A DNA stretch of 64,000 bases from the NCBI GenBank assembly GCA_004431415.1, contig QPMI01000208.1:1-64000 (forward strand), read 5' to 3'. How positions within the stretch are numbered: the first letter of the stretch is position 1; each line of letters opens with the position of its first letter. A program made the position numbers and the translations under genes. Shown here one piece after another: positions 49,701-59,560 of this stretch. This DNA comes from Cyanophora paradoxa (taxonomy: Eukaryota > Glaucocystophyceae > Cyanophorales > Cyanophoraceae). The notes under the pieces are model-generated. The model was not told the origin of the DNA. It did no database searches and was given only the letters and a program-made list of their open reading frames with translations.

Positions 49701-49945
49701 GGCCTCCGGCCCGCGCGCCCCGCCTCAGGCCTGCCCTCGCTGCCCTCCTGGGCGGCGCGGGGCCCCTCCCGCGCCCTCTCCACCTCCACCCGCGCCCGTC
49801 CGTGGCCTCCGCCTGGGCGGCGGGCCGGGGGTGGGCGGGGGGGGGGGGGGACCGGGGAGGGGGGGGGGGGGGGGGGGGTTGCAGACGTTGGCCTCGCGAT
49901 TGGGGTTGTCGGGCCTTTTGCATCCCTTGTTTTTTCGTTCAGTAA
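46718..49945 (+). CDS. Accessory (ORF1-type) protein of element A
   Basis: Not assigned to a family. Start MQQPWPPTTMSGSSSYGQQP at 46,718; a Pro/Ala/Tyr-rich N-terminal exon to about 47,192. Joining of the next exon is ambiguous. From 47,566: an acidic Ser-rich stretch (SGSETGRGASDSGEDSS), then basic RRKPQRAPKFQLNHAPTRRF and ILRPANWRK; after an intron NWAEKQKEGRPQTDG, SEKTAVWFAELTARGAQS and WLAKWWTDIFKTTRVAIMES. Later exons give a charged helix (MALKIEDNSKTREHIMGVFA, DRDRKLQLEERKIAAL) and ILRQNEMMIKAWEAQCRNAR, the kind of C-terminal helix seen in Harbinger ORF1/Myb-like partners. The last frame stays open through six ~99-bp repeats to a stop at 49,945, though translation of the repeats is unproven. 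Role inferred from position beside a transposase. Confidence 0.6.
49180..49810. repeat. GC-rich tandem array, about six copies of a ~99-bp unit
   Basis: CCTGCCCTCGCTGCCCTCC recurs at about 49,232, 49,334, 49,433, 49,532, 49,630 and 49,730 (spacings 102, 99, 99, 98, 100). The unit is Pro/Arg/Ala-coding on the plus strand and in frame with the accessory gene for most of its length. It is followed by long G runs (49,835-49,880). Confidence 0.85.
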
Positions 49946-50195
49946 TAGTGATCATGATATGCATTAAGTATTTTAGAAGCTACACATGACATCTTACTAG
50001 CTTTTCTAGCTGCCCATGTATGCATCTAGGGCGATGGCATATTTTTTTGCCTCAGCTGCCCCTGCTGCTGCCGGAACCTGCGGCATCTGCGGTAGGGGGT
50101 GCACCACTACATCTGGGTCGCGCGGATATCTGTCTCTACGCTTCGCACAGAGTGTGTCTAGTAGAAATATTACCTTTCGCAGGCAAAATCTGAAG

Positions 50196-52184
50196 TCAGT
50201 TTCGCCTTCGAATGAAAAACATATGCATTGCGCTCACGAAAACTGTCTGCTTGATGCGCTCCCTCCGCTTCCGGTTCACACACTGCAGCTCTCTCCAGCG
50301 TGACTTTGCATCTCCCCATGCCTGCTCAATCTTCTGCCTGCTCCGCACCATCATTGCATTTAGATTGTGCTTCACAGGATCTGCCGCGGCAGCTGCACGT
50401 GATCGAATTCAAATGCGTGCACGCATGTAGCTTTAGTGGCTGCGTACCGGCTTGACTGTACGGGCTGAACGTGTACATGGTATTCTTGTAGCCACGGTCC
50501 ACCTGAATGAACTGGTTCTCTGGAAAGAACGTCTGGGGGTTCCTCCCCAGATCTGAATAGTCATAGACCCACTGGTCGTGCCTGCATCCCGGCCACTGGA
50601 CATCTATCTGCGCACGAGCCTAGTCATGATTGGTATATGAATTTAAATTTATTTTCGATATCGATTGATTCGTGTCACGGAGACGCACGTAGCGCCAGAT
50701 CCGCTGTGAATCCACAACACCAAAAACGTTCAAACAGTACCTCTTCTTTTTCCCGCTATTAACCGACGCAGGGTTCTCATTCCAAGGCTTTTCGACAGCG
50801 ATAAGCGAGCCATCTGAGCAGTGATTTAGTGAATTTGTGCATGTGATCGTGATACAGAAACTCAATTATATTAAATCAGGCAGCTAGTGATGAGTTAAAT
50901 ACCTGCAGCACCGAGACAGCGCCTAAAACCAAAGCGTGGCGCTGCCTTGTTCCACCGCCCACTCTCTTTCTCCCAGCCGGCTGCAATGTCTGCCCTTTCC
51001 TGGGGTGTCTTTCCCCAGCTAATGATGCAGTCATGTACGCCTTCTTTGAAGCCGTAGACATCAATAATCGCGTCCTGCGTCTGGTCGAGAACTGAGTTGT
51101 TGATTTAAATTAGACTTTGATGAATTACGTGAGAAGTCATGATCATGATCATGATCATGATCATGATATCAATCATGATGCCCTCACCGTTGTTGATGGT
51201 GCCTTCGCAAGTCTGGAATTGGGCTGCTAGGTGAGGGAAGCCAGCCCTTGTACCGCACCGGATGAGTAGTATTGCCAGCTGCAGTTCGACTGGCATCTTG
51301 CAGACGCCTTCTGCAAAGACATGGCAGTCTCGTATCTCGTAATATATCTGAATGAAAGTTCCGATCTCACAGCGTAGAATTTTTTTGAAAGGTGCCCATG
51401 TTCCTGTACCCATCAGTCAGCCCCCGGTTACCCTTCGTGTCTCGGGCCGCCAAGTCGGCGAGCAATTCATTTTCCATAAGCCTCGCGGCGCCATAAATTA
51501 ATGCGTTTTGATATTTATGCGGTACCAAATTAATGCATTTTCATAACAGAAAACGCGTTTGATATGAATTTACTGCGTTTTGATATTAATGCGCAATGCG
51601 TACTTAAGCTTGAATTAATATTATACTGCGATCGGGCCGGCGGCCGCTCGCGCGCGGGCCGCGCGGCGCCCGGCGGCCGCGCGCGGGCCCCCGGGGCCGC
51701 GGGCCGCGGCGCGCGGCCGTATACGTAGTAGTAGTACTGTAGTACTAGGCTACCCGGGTAGTCAAGTGTGCACGTGCACGAGCGCCACCGTGCCACGGTG
51801 GAACAATACTATGATAGTACTCAGTGACTGCTATGCCATATGCATGATGCTAGGCTGCCGCAGTGCGGTACGTATACGCGTGCACGCATCATGGCATGCG
51901 CGTAAACGTAGGGGCGTGCCGCAGTGCGCACCACCGCAAATGCGTTGCAAAGAGATGCCCGACCACCCTATCGCGCGACGCTCGCGATGGGCTGTGGCCA
52001 ATTCGTACTCCCACAGTAGTAACTGCCGCGCAGCTTCCGAAAGCAGCAGCAACAGAGCAGCGACTTCTTGTTCGCCGATCCCGGCTGCATCTATATAGTC
52101 AGCTGCAGCTGCAGGAGCCGCCTCGCGCAGCTCGTTCTCCAGCTCATCAACAAGGTCTGCATAGCCATCGTCGTCGGAATCCAT
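50196..52184 (-). CDS. DDE transposase of PIF/Harbinger (DDE_Tnp_4) type, element A
   Basis: Cut-and-paste transposase. Six exons join in frame: 52,184-51,935 (acidic MDSDDDGYADLVDELENELR); 51,418-51,188 (FKKILRCEIGTFIQIYYEI, MPVELQLAILLIRCGTRAGF, a helix-turn-helix-like region); 51,091-50,903 (DAIIDVYGFKEGVHDCIISW, to RRCLGAA); 50,813-50,699 (DGSLIAVEKPWNENP, first catalytic Asp, then KKRYCLNVFGVVDSQRIWRY); 50,607 to about 50,465 (IDVQWPGCRHDQWVYD, NQFIQVDRGYKNT, second Asp); and about 50,390-50,196 (NAMMVRSRQKIEQAWGDAKS, catalytic Glu, RWREL). About 365 residues, stop 50,196-50,198. The DG..LI, WPG..HD, D.GY and RxxIExAxGxxKxRW motifs are all intact, so this copy may be active. The promoter lies toward the right end of the element. 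Confidence 0.88.
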
Positions 52185-52802
52185 TGCGTGCCGCAGTGCA
52201 GCTTCTCTAAGTCTCGCACGGCCTACAGCTTCTCTAAGTCTCGCCGAGTCGCACGGCCTAATCTTGCGTGCAGCGGTCGTACTACGGAAGGCCGATCACA
52301 GAGAATCTTGGAAGATCCTCTGCGTCCGCCGTCACACGGTCAGCTCAGCGGCTCCGATCCACTTGTGGCGCCGCGGGCCCGCGGCGCGGCGCCTGATATA
52401 GCCGCCGCGCCGCGCCTGTTACATATGCATGGTTATATATATATATATGTTTGCATATCTAGATGTGCATGCGCATATGCATGATTATAAGTGTGCGTGT
52501 GCGTATACACGTATGCATAGTGTGCACATCATGGCATGTACACATGAACATAACCGTTGAACTTCGCTTACTTACTTCGAATTCGTGTGCGCACAGATCG
52601 AACATGGATGCCAAGGGCTTGCATTGTCATGAATCTTCACAGAACATATATGGATGCTCTATAACCGGCTGCACACAAACATGTGAGTCGCATCATGACT
52701 CAGTAATCATGGTCATCGTCGGCCACAGACACGTGTTTGTCATGATCATGATTGTTTTCGAACACACAGAGTACGCCCCGATCAAACGCCTCGATGTCCG
52801 GC

Positions 52803-53372
52803 AGCGCCGCGGCTGGTGGGAGCGCGAGCGGCGCCCCGGGCCCTAGTGGCACAGCTGCTGGCGCGCCAGCGGGAGCGCCACGCGCTGGAGCACCGGTACC
52901 GAGCTCGAGCTCAAGGTGCGGCTGCAAGCCTTGGCCCTGCACGGCGCCATTGCTAGCGCTATAGCTAGCGCTAGCTTAGCGGCTGGTAGCGCGCTAGTGC
53001 TAGCTATATATATATATATATGCATAGCGCTAGCGTGACTAATATGCGAGGCACGTGCAGGCCCCGCAAGAGGCCGGCTCCCGAGGAGGAGCCCACAGAC
53101 GCCCAAGGTTAGCCGCTGTTGCTCTGCCTTCGTCTCAGCCATCGCATTTTGCAGTGCCTTTTCCGAAGCAAAATACTCGAATTTTTCAATTAATTTTTCT
53201 TATGGCCGGCCGGCGGGGGGCGCTGTACCCGCCCGGCTGCTACAGGCTGCTATATGACGTGCGTCCGCAGGTCGCTCCGATGACGGAGAAGATCCGCAAG
53301 CTAGAGCGTCCGGTGGCGGCTCAGGGGTGCCCGGTACGTTGCCCTAGCCGCGACTATAATTTGAGGAGGGCC
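52803..53372 (+). repeat. Right terminal region of element A (shared with element B)
   Basis: 570 bp matching 57,899-58,466 almost base for base; the only difference I see is one TA unit in the (TA)n stretch. Features: GC-rich start, a CTAG/GCTAGC-rich palindromic block, (TA)n, a short frame MRGTCRPRKRPAPEEEPTDA at about 53,044 followed by a GT donor, another frame LYPPGCYRLLYDVRPQVAP, and the terminal TTTGAGGAGGGCC. Confidence 0.93.
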
Positions 53373-53476
53373 CAGGCAGGCCGGCAGGCTGCACCCTTGT
53401 ATGCATAGCAGTCTGACTTGACGGTTCAGATAACGATCCGCGATCTCCACAGGCTCGCTCTCAATCGGTGCGTCTG
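53373..53476. other. 104-bp spacer between elements A and B
   Basis: Starts with CAG (the right flank of A) and ends with CTG (the left flank of B). The spacer has no counterpart in the intact right arm of element F, so it travelled with A and B or was inserted later. No gene. Confidence 0.8.
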
Positions 53477-53833
53477 GGCCCTCCTCAAACGGTAGTCGCG
53501 CCCGGCGACTTGCTTAAATTTAATTCGCATTGGGGAACGCTTACGTAATCAGCAAAAACGCTAAACTCAAAGAATTACGGTTATAACGATCTTATACAAA
53601 AGCTCTTAGTTGAAGGCCTTTTAAAATTCAGCGACCAACTAATTTAGTTAAGTTGGCAATTTCGAATTATGCGCACGGGTTGCTAGGAGCCTCACGTTAG
53701 GCCCGTATCGGCCGTGCTCAAGCCAAGGCGCGGCTGGGCATAGCACGTCACCCGTCACGCCGCGGCTCCTCACGGCAGCATCACGCGATCGCTCAATCTA
53801 TTTCTGTTGTCCCTAATTTGATTCACGCTGCAG

Positions 53834-54890
53834 GGACGGCAAGAGCAACAGCAACAGCAGCGGCCGGAGGAGCGGGGGCCAGGGGCCGCCTCCACCACCA
53901 CCTCCACCACCAACCCGAAACATGAGTTAGTGCACCCCCAGCTGCAATTCACTGCTTTGTTCTATCCGCTGTTCATTCTTCTGCTCTTTAGGAATTGACG
54001 TCAACTGCGATCCTGACTTATTTAATATGCTCAAGAACCCTAAAGTTGTGAAGGTTGCGCCGATGACAGTGAACGCTCTTCGCTCGGCCCTAGATACTGG
54101 AGGCTCATCATACCAACTTTTATATGATGACATATATAAGGTCTGATGCATGAACACGCTGAAGCACCATCTCTTACTGCAAGCATGCAAGCAGAATGTA
54201 CATGGACGCGGCTTCGCGAAGGAGACTCGCGTGAATGTCTCAGTACCAGTGGGGATCCAAAACGAGCTCAAGCTGGTCCGGACCACAGTCGGCAATCTTG
54301 AGGACTTCATGAAGCACTTAACCGAGGTGCATTGCGATTCGCACATATATATATATATGTAACCCAGGCGCTGCAAGGGGTACGAGATTGCCCAAGCAGT
54401 TGGACGTAAATCCAGTGCAGGCCAACCCCAAGATAGAGGCGCACAGCGCAACGCTCCACCTGACTATCTCGAGGACCCGCTGCTCGAGATTCAGGTTCCG
54501 ACTTATGACCTTATTTAATCAAGGTCTGGTTTCCAATTCTGAATGCAGGAAAGTGAACTGGGCATCCCAAAAGAGTTGCGGGATCGGACAGCCAGAATCC
54601 TTGCTGAACGTGGCAAGCTGTACTATGACGGTCATCAATGCAGACGTGCAGCTGCCCTATGGCCCATTGACAAGGCCCACTGACCATTGTTTCGCTCTAC
54701 CTATGCATGCACATATGCCCTTATATCGGCCTTTGCAGGCGATTGTTTTGCTGCCATTCCCTTCCGAATCATCCACTCTGGAGCTGGAGTCGAAGGTGAA
54801 CATCATGATAATGATTGAATTGTATTTCTATGGCAAGTCTACGAGTCGGGGGTTCGACGTCACACTCGAGTTCGGAAACCGTAAGTCCAG

Positions 54891-54922
<32 letters not shown>

Positions 54923-57438
54923 TTCAAAGCTCTTCTCTTTCATAGCCGCTGAGTTCATTAATGAATCAGATAAGGGCAATGCTGCAGCCATGATTCTTCA
55001 GCTCGTGCATGGAGCACGGAATGAGCAATTCGCAGTCCCAGCTGGCGAAGCGACACTGGTTGGAAGATCTGTCGAGGCAATTGCAGATTCGTTCAAGGTG
55101 AGTTCAGCCTGGGAGTCATATGCATGTCCCACATTTATCTGTCTTACGCACACGTGTGCAAGGTTGGCGAGAATATAAACTCGGCGCTGATACGAGAGCT
55201 GCTCTCTCTGCAGCCGAAGTCGTATACCAGCCCTATCGACATCACAACGCGAGTAAAGGTTTTGAAGGCTGTCGCGTCTACACTGAACGAAATCGTGTCC
55301 GCATCATCCACCATGCAAATATGGTATTGAATGTTTCCCTGTTGTTGTTTGTGATTGCATCCCAACAGCTCTGCAGGCTGCGTGCTGCGTTCGAGTTTGC
55401 AGCAGAGGCATTCATTGCATGGCACACGAGCGCGGATCGGGGCCAGAACCGATGCAAACTTGCGCAGGCCATTGTGAAATTGAAAGAGGATGCCAACTGG
55501 CAGGTGTTTCCGGCAGAGTGTGCAAACCAAGCTTTCTTGCATTTGACTGACACTGCAACATGCGGCAGGAGCTGGTGAAGCTTGCGTACCCCAACAAGAG
55601 AGCGCGGGACGATTTTGACAGTGACAGTGCATACAACGAAATCCGCAAGGAAGGTGGTCAAGCACTGCGCTTGTTAGCAGGACCACTTGCGCAGCGCATG
55701 GCTGGCATCATCTTCACCTCGCTCGCACGACGGACACAGTTCCTGAAGCTCATGACTCCAGCGCACCAGCTCATCATCCTGTATGTGATTGAATTTGCAC
55801 TAAAAGAGTCCCTCCAGCTTCGGCAGGTGAGGGCCGGCGCCCCAAACGATTCTCCAATGCGCACATAACACCGTCCACAGTTGCAGATCATGAAGGACTG
55901 GAGCAATCCATTCCACAGGCTAGCGGACAACCCAGATCTCCTGTCAACAGCCAAGATTTTCGAGCATCTATGGTCAGATGAGGCGCCTCCTGGAGATGCC
56001 GCCGACGCGCAGGTGCGCCCCCCTGGTGTCCAACTCCGTAAAATGAAATTAAGTAAAAATAATCCAGGCGAAGAAGATTGCAAAACGGACGACAGAGAAG
56101 GTGAAGAGGGTTACAGCGGCATCGAAGAAGGGCATGGCCGCCCTGCAGTTCATGGCAGGTGTAGCAGCAGACGCAGGGGTTGCTCGAAGCCTCTTCCTTG
56201 TATCTGGGCTCGGCTGCGACACCGTTCCATCTGTCGACTGGTACAACGCTCGTGCTGAGCCCAGTATGGTGCGTTCCACGAACATGTTGCGTTTTTGCTC
56301 CTACTGACATGAACATGGACACCAGCAAGTCACACATCCAGTCGGTCGGCCCCGCTCTCCTATCTACCAGGGGATCAACCCGGCAATAGTGGAGCGAGCG
56401 CGGAATCGGTGGGCATTGCAACACTGGACGCTGGCGCGGCGCGACCGCAATTAATTTTCGACTGACGGGAACGCAGGGCGTACCAGTTCGCAGTGCGGGC
56501 GTTTGATATCATGAAGAACATTCTGGCAGCGGAACAACGGCGACGGGAGAAATGGGATGAGATGGAAGACGCAGACCGCAAGGCCCACGAGAACGACTTC
56601 AACAAAGCAGCTGCAGGCATCCTCATCTACATTCGACAGGAACGTCACCGTGGTGGTGCGAACGGCCCTCTACGGCTCTTCCTCGAGCGCATGGCAGGGA
56701 TTAGACGCATAGAAGGTGGTGTCGAGCGGGTGGAGCTCCGGTGCAGCGGGCCAGGTATGTCCCCGTGCGCCGGCCACGATGACGTTCACTGATATGGTTC
56801 CACAGCCGTGAACTTTGCAGTTGCACCAGGCACAATGCCGCACTGCGGGCACGGAATACAGACTTTCATCCTCGACCAAGAGCCAACAGCGGAAGCGACA
56901 GACGCACAGCGAGCAGATTTAGAGAGAAGGAAGAATCTTGTCATGAGTGCACTCGCTACCTTCGACTGGGACCACAGCTTGTGCATCTGAAGTTTTCTTG
57001 TATCTAGTAAAATACGTTTCAATCTGACCGGTTTCAATACGGTCTTTCCCTCACAGTGTGCGAGTGGAGCACCTTGCAAAGACAGCAGCCAAGATCGTCA
57101 TGAAAGCGCGAGGCCGGGCGGCCACCGGAGACAATGCGTCGGCGGCCGACAGCGTGCTGTCCATGGAGGTGGCCTTCAAGACACACATCGACATCGAGCA
57201 ATTTAATAAGGTCCTGTACTCTCCAACCTTCGGGCACTTCCGGTGCCAGGCCTGCCACTCGCGTGTTCCGTGGCGGTGCCTGCACTGGGAAGCGCGAGGG
57301 CGGGCCTTTCTGGAAAGGCCAAGGCCCGGCCAGCCCGCCCCGCACCGCGACGAGGAGGCGACTCGGGCCTTCGTCTTGGCGTGCCAGGAGTCGCGGCAGC
57401 CCGAACAAGGCCCAGCAGCACCAGCGATAGTGCAGTAG
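53834..57438 (+). CDS. Large unrecognised protein carried by element B
   Basis: Not recognised. About 16 exons splice in frame into roughly 900 residues. First supported exon is Ser/Asn then poly-Pro (53,834), joining to MRIDVNCDPDLFNMLKNPKV; the true start is unresolved, with a Met at 53,922. Later pieces: MTVNALRSALDTGGSSYQLL; NVHGRGFAKETRVNVSVPVG; GYEIAQAVGRKSSAGQPQDR; ELRDRTARILAERGKLYYDG; DKGNAAAMILQLVHGARNEQ; VGENINSALIRELLSLQPKS; LRAAFEFAAEAFIAWHTSAD; ELVKLAYPNKRARDDFDSDS; LKLMTPAHQLIILYVIEFAL; AKKIAKRTTEKVKRVTAASK; RAYQFAVRAFDIMKNILAAE; RKNLVMSALATFDWDHS; and a C-terminal CQACHSRVPWRC cysteine cluster. TAG 57,436-57,438. Mostly helical. Two introns use GC donors (54,675, 56,440); one contains 31 consecutive C. 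No stop interrupts the frame, so it is probably under selection. Confidence 0.72.
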
Positions 57439-57898
57439 AGTTAGGAATTGTGGTATAGTTATTTGTACTACGGTAGTCCTAGGGACTAGCCGCAGAGCAA
57501 TAGCCGCAGATCTCATTAGCAGTATGAGAGATAGGCACTACGTACATACGAGGCTACTAGGCTAGCTAGCTAGTACGTGTGAATGCAGTACGGATCAATT
57601 TTGCGAATTGAAACTGGATGTTCTCGGATTCGAACCCGTTACCAAAAAAACCGGGAATTTTCCCGGACTTTTTACTATGGCGGCTGCCCAATAACGTTGC
57701 GAACTGGCCCATACAAAAAACCGGGAACGGATGCATAAACATTTGCTGCGGTTTTAAAAATGAAAGAATATTAAGCACTGCCCGCGCACTAGTTCTCGCT
57801 AGCGCTAACGCTGCCTCATGATCAAAACGGCTAGCTCGGATCTAGCTATAGCTAGCTAGAGATCTAGGGCTAGCGCTAGAGCTGCAGGCGCTATCTGG
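57439..57898. other. 3' region of element B before its shared right end
   Basis: 460 bp unique to B, no gene. Contains an inverted pair of AAAAAACCGGGAA-type words at 57,642-57,730 (ACCGGGAATTTTCCCGG hairpin) and a CTAG/GCTAGC-dense block at 57,785-57,895. Confidence 0.55.
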
Positions 57899-58466
57899 AG
57901 CGCCGCGGCTGGTGGGAGCGCGAGCGGCGCCCCGGGCCCTAGTGGCACAGCTGCTGGCGCGCCAGCGGGAGCGCCACGCGCTGGAGCACCGGTACCGAGC
58001 TCGAGCTCAAGGTGCGGCTGCAAGCCTTGGCCCTGCACGGCGCCATTGCTAGCGCTATAGCTAGCGCTAGCTTAGCGGCTGGTAGCGCGCTAGTGCTAGC
58101 TATATATATATATATGCATAGCGCTAGCGTGACTAATATGCGAGGCACGTGCAGGCCCCGCAAGAGGCCGGCTCCCGAGGAGGAGCCCACAGACGCCCAA
58201 GGTTAGCCGCTGTTGCTCTGCCTTCGTCTCAGCCATCGCATTTTGCAGTGCCTTTTCCGAAGCAAAATACTCGAATTTTTCAATTAATTTTTCTTATGGC
58301 CGGCCGGCGGGGGGCGCTGTACCCGCCCGGCTGCTACAGGCTGCTATATGACGTGCGTCCGCAGGTCGCTCCGATGACGGAGAAGATCCGCAAGCTAGAG
58401 CGTCCGGTGGCGGCTCAGGGGTGCCCGGTACGTTGCCCTAGCCGCGACTATAATTTGAGGAGGGCC
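57899..58466 (+). repeat. Right terminal region of element B
   Basis: 568 bp, counterpart of 52,803-53,372 in the same orientation; ends in TTTGAGGAGGGCC followed by CAG. Confidence 0.93.
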
Positions 58467-58469
58467 CAG

Positions 58470-58890
58470 GCCTCGTGTTGTTTTGATCATCCATGTGTCC
58501 TGGTGTGCCGGCTGTGCCGCGGCCCATGAGTCACACGAGATCTGGCCAATGGGCGCGCACATCGATTCGATGTGCCGGCGCAAGCTGCCATGGGCCAGGC
58601 ACGGCTAGCTAGCCTAGTAGCGCTCTAGCTAGGGCTAGCGCTAGCTAGCCGCGCGGGCTACTAGGCTAGCAACCGCTAGCTAGCTGCAGCAGCGCTAGCC
58701 TCGAGCTCGGCGCAGTGCGCGAGCCCAGCTGCAGGGAGCGCTCGCAGCCCGGATCGAAGCAGCTACAGACCTAGCTAGGACAGCGCAGCAGGCTCGCTAG
58801 CTGGCGCGAGCCTCGCAGCGGCGCGCGTGCGCGCACGCGCGCGCGGCCCGGCGACGCGCGCGCCACGTATTCGCGCGTCCCTAGGCCGAA
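58470..58890 (+). repeat. Element F left arm (inner part)
   Basis: Starts GCCTCGTGTTGTTTTGATCA. Matches the reverse complement of about 62,250-62,662, with small indels in the CTAGCTAG block. The outermost 48 bp of this arm are separated from it by the A+B insertion and lie at 46,033-46,080. Confidence 0.9.
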
Positions 58891-58899
58891 GCCTGGCCT

Positions 58900-59560
58900 G
58901 GCATGATGAACTGCGCATGCAGCCCAGGCCCGCAGCGCCGGCCCCGAACACCCCCCGCCGCCCCCGGCATGCCCTGGGCCCCGGCACGCCCCGCGCGCCC
59001 CCGGCCCCTGCACCCCACCAGCTGTGCGTGCAGCCCGCACTGCGGCAGCGCCGGCCGGGCCCCACCCACCCCTGCCGCGGGCCGCCGCCCGGCACGCCCG
59101 CGGCCCTGGGCCCCGGCCCGGCATGTCCCGCGGCCCCCCGGCCCCTGCACCCCATGGGCCACGAGCTGTGCGTGCAGCCCGCACTGCGGCAGCGCCGACC
59201 GGGCCCCACCCCCCCCCCTGCCGCGGGCGCCGCCCGGCACGCCCTGGGCCCCGCATGTCCCGTGGTCCCCCGGCCCTGCACCCCCTCCACCGCTGCGCAT
59301 GCAGCCCGCAGCTGCAGCGCCGGACCCATCCATATGCACCCCCGCCGCCGCCTGCCACGCCCTGGGCGCCGGCCCCACCCATATGCATCCCCCGCCGCCG
59401 CCCGGCACGCGTACGCCCTGGGCCCCGGCACGCCCCCCGGCCCCCCGGCCCCTGTCTTCCCGGGCGCCCGGCCGTGGCGTGCCCTGCGGCCCCCGGCCCC
59501 GTCCCCCCCCAGGGCGGGCTGCTGCGCCAAGCGGGCCCGGGCCGGCCCAGCGAGGCCGCG
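58900..59560. repeat. GC-rich sub-repeats in element F left arm
   Basis: Imperfect ~130-bp direct repeats marked by GTGCGTGCAGCCCGCACTGC (59,026 and 59,171) and CCCGGCACGCCC words. Reverse-complement-related sequence lies at 61,860-62,160. The long minus-strand frame here (58,771-60,432) is a composition effect, not a supported gene. Confidence 0.7.

Larger units (their letters stand above)
46081..53372. mobile_element. Element A: autonomous PIF/Harbinger-like DNA transposon
   Basis: 7,292 bp. Ends are imperfect inverted repeats: GGCCCTCCTCAAACGGTAGT at the left, and the reverse complement of GGCCCTCCTCAAATTATAGT at the right, both continuing into CGCG. Flanked by CAG at 46,078-46,080 and 53,373-53,375, a probable 3-bp target duplication. 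Contents: accessory gene (+, from 46,718), in-frame 99-bp repeat array, DDE transposase gene (-, 50,196-52,184), then 600 bp of TA/CATG palindromes before the right end. The two genes converge. Confidence 0.88.
53477..58466. mobile_element. Element B: same termini as A, unrelated core
   Basis: 4,990 bp. Left 296 bp and right 568 bp match element A; everything between differs. Flanks are CTG (53,474-53,476) and CAG (58,467-58,469), so it lacks its own matching target duplication. It encodes one large multi-exon gene and no recognisable transposase, suggesting mobilisation in trans by the element A transposase. Confidence 0.86.

Noticed and set aside
57600-57680. Possible tRNA (GGTTCGAATCC-like B box on the minus strand)
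   Set aside because: T-arm stem does not pair and no A box or acceptor stem is found at the right distance. The similar GATTCGAACC in the MATH repeats is also coding sequence.
52803-58466. LTR retrotransposon interpretation of the two 570-bp direct repeats
   Set aside because: No reverse transcriptase, gag, integrase or primer-binding site; the repeats end in inverted, not TG/CA, termini, and a second shared segment (296 bp) marks the opposite ends, which fits two related DNA elements.
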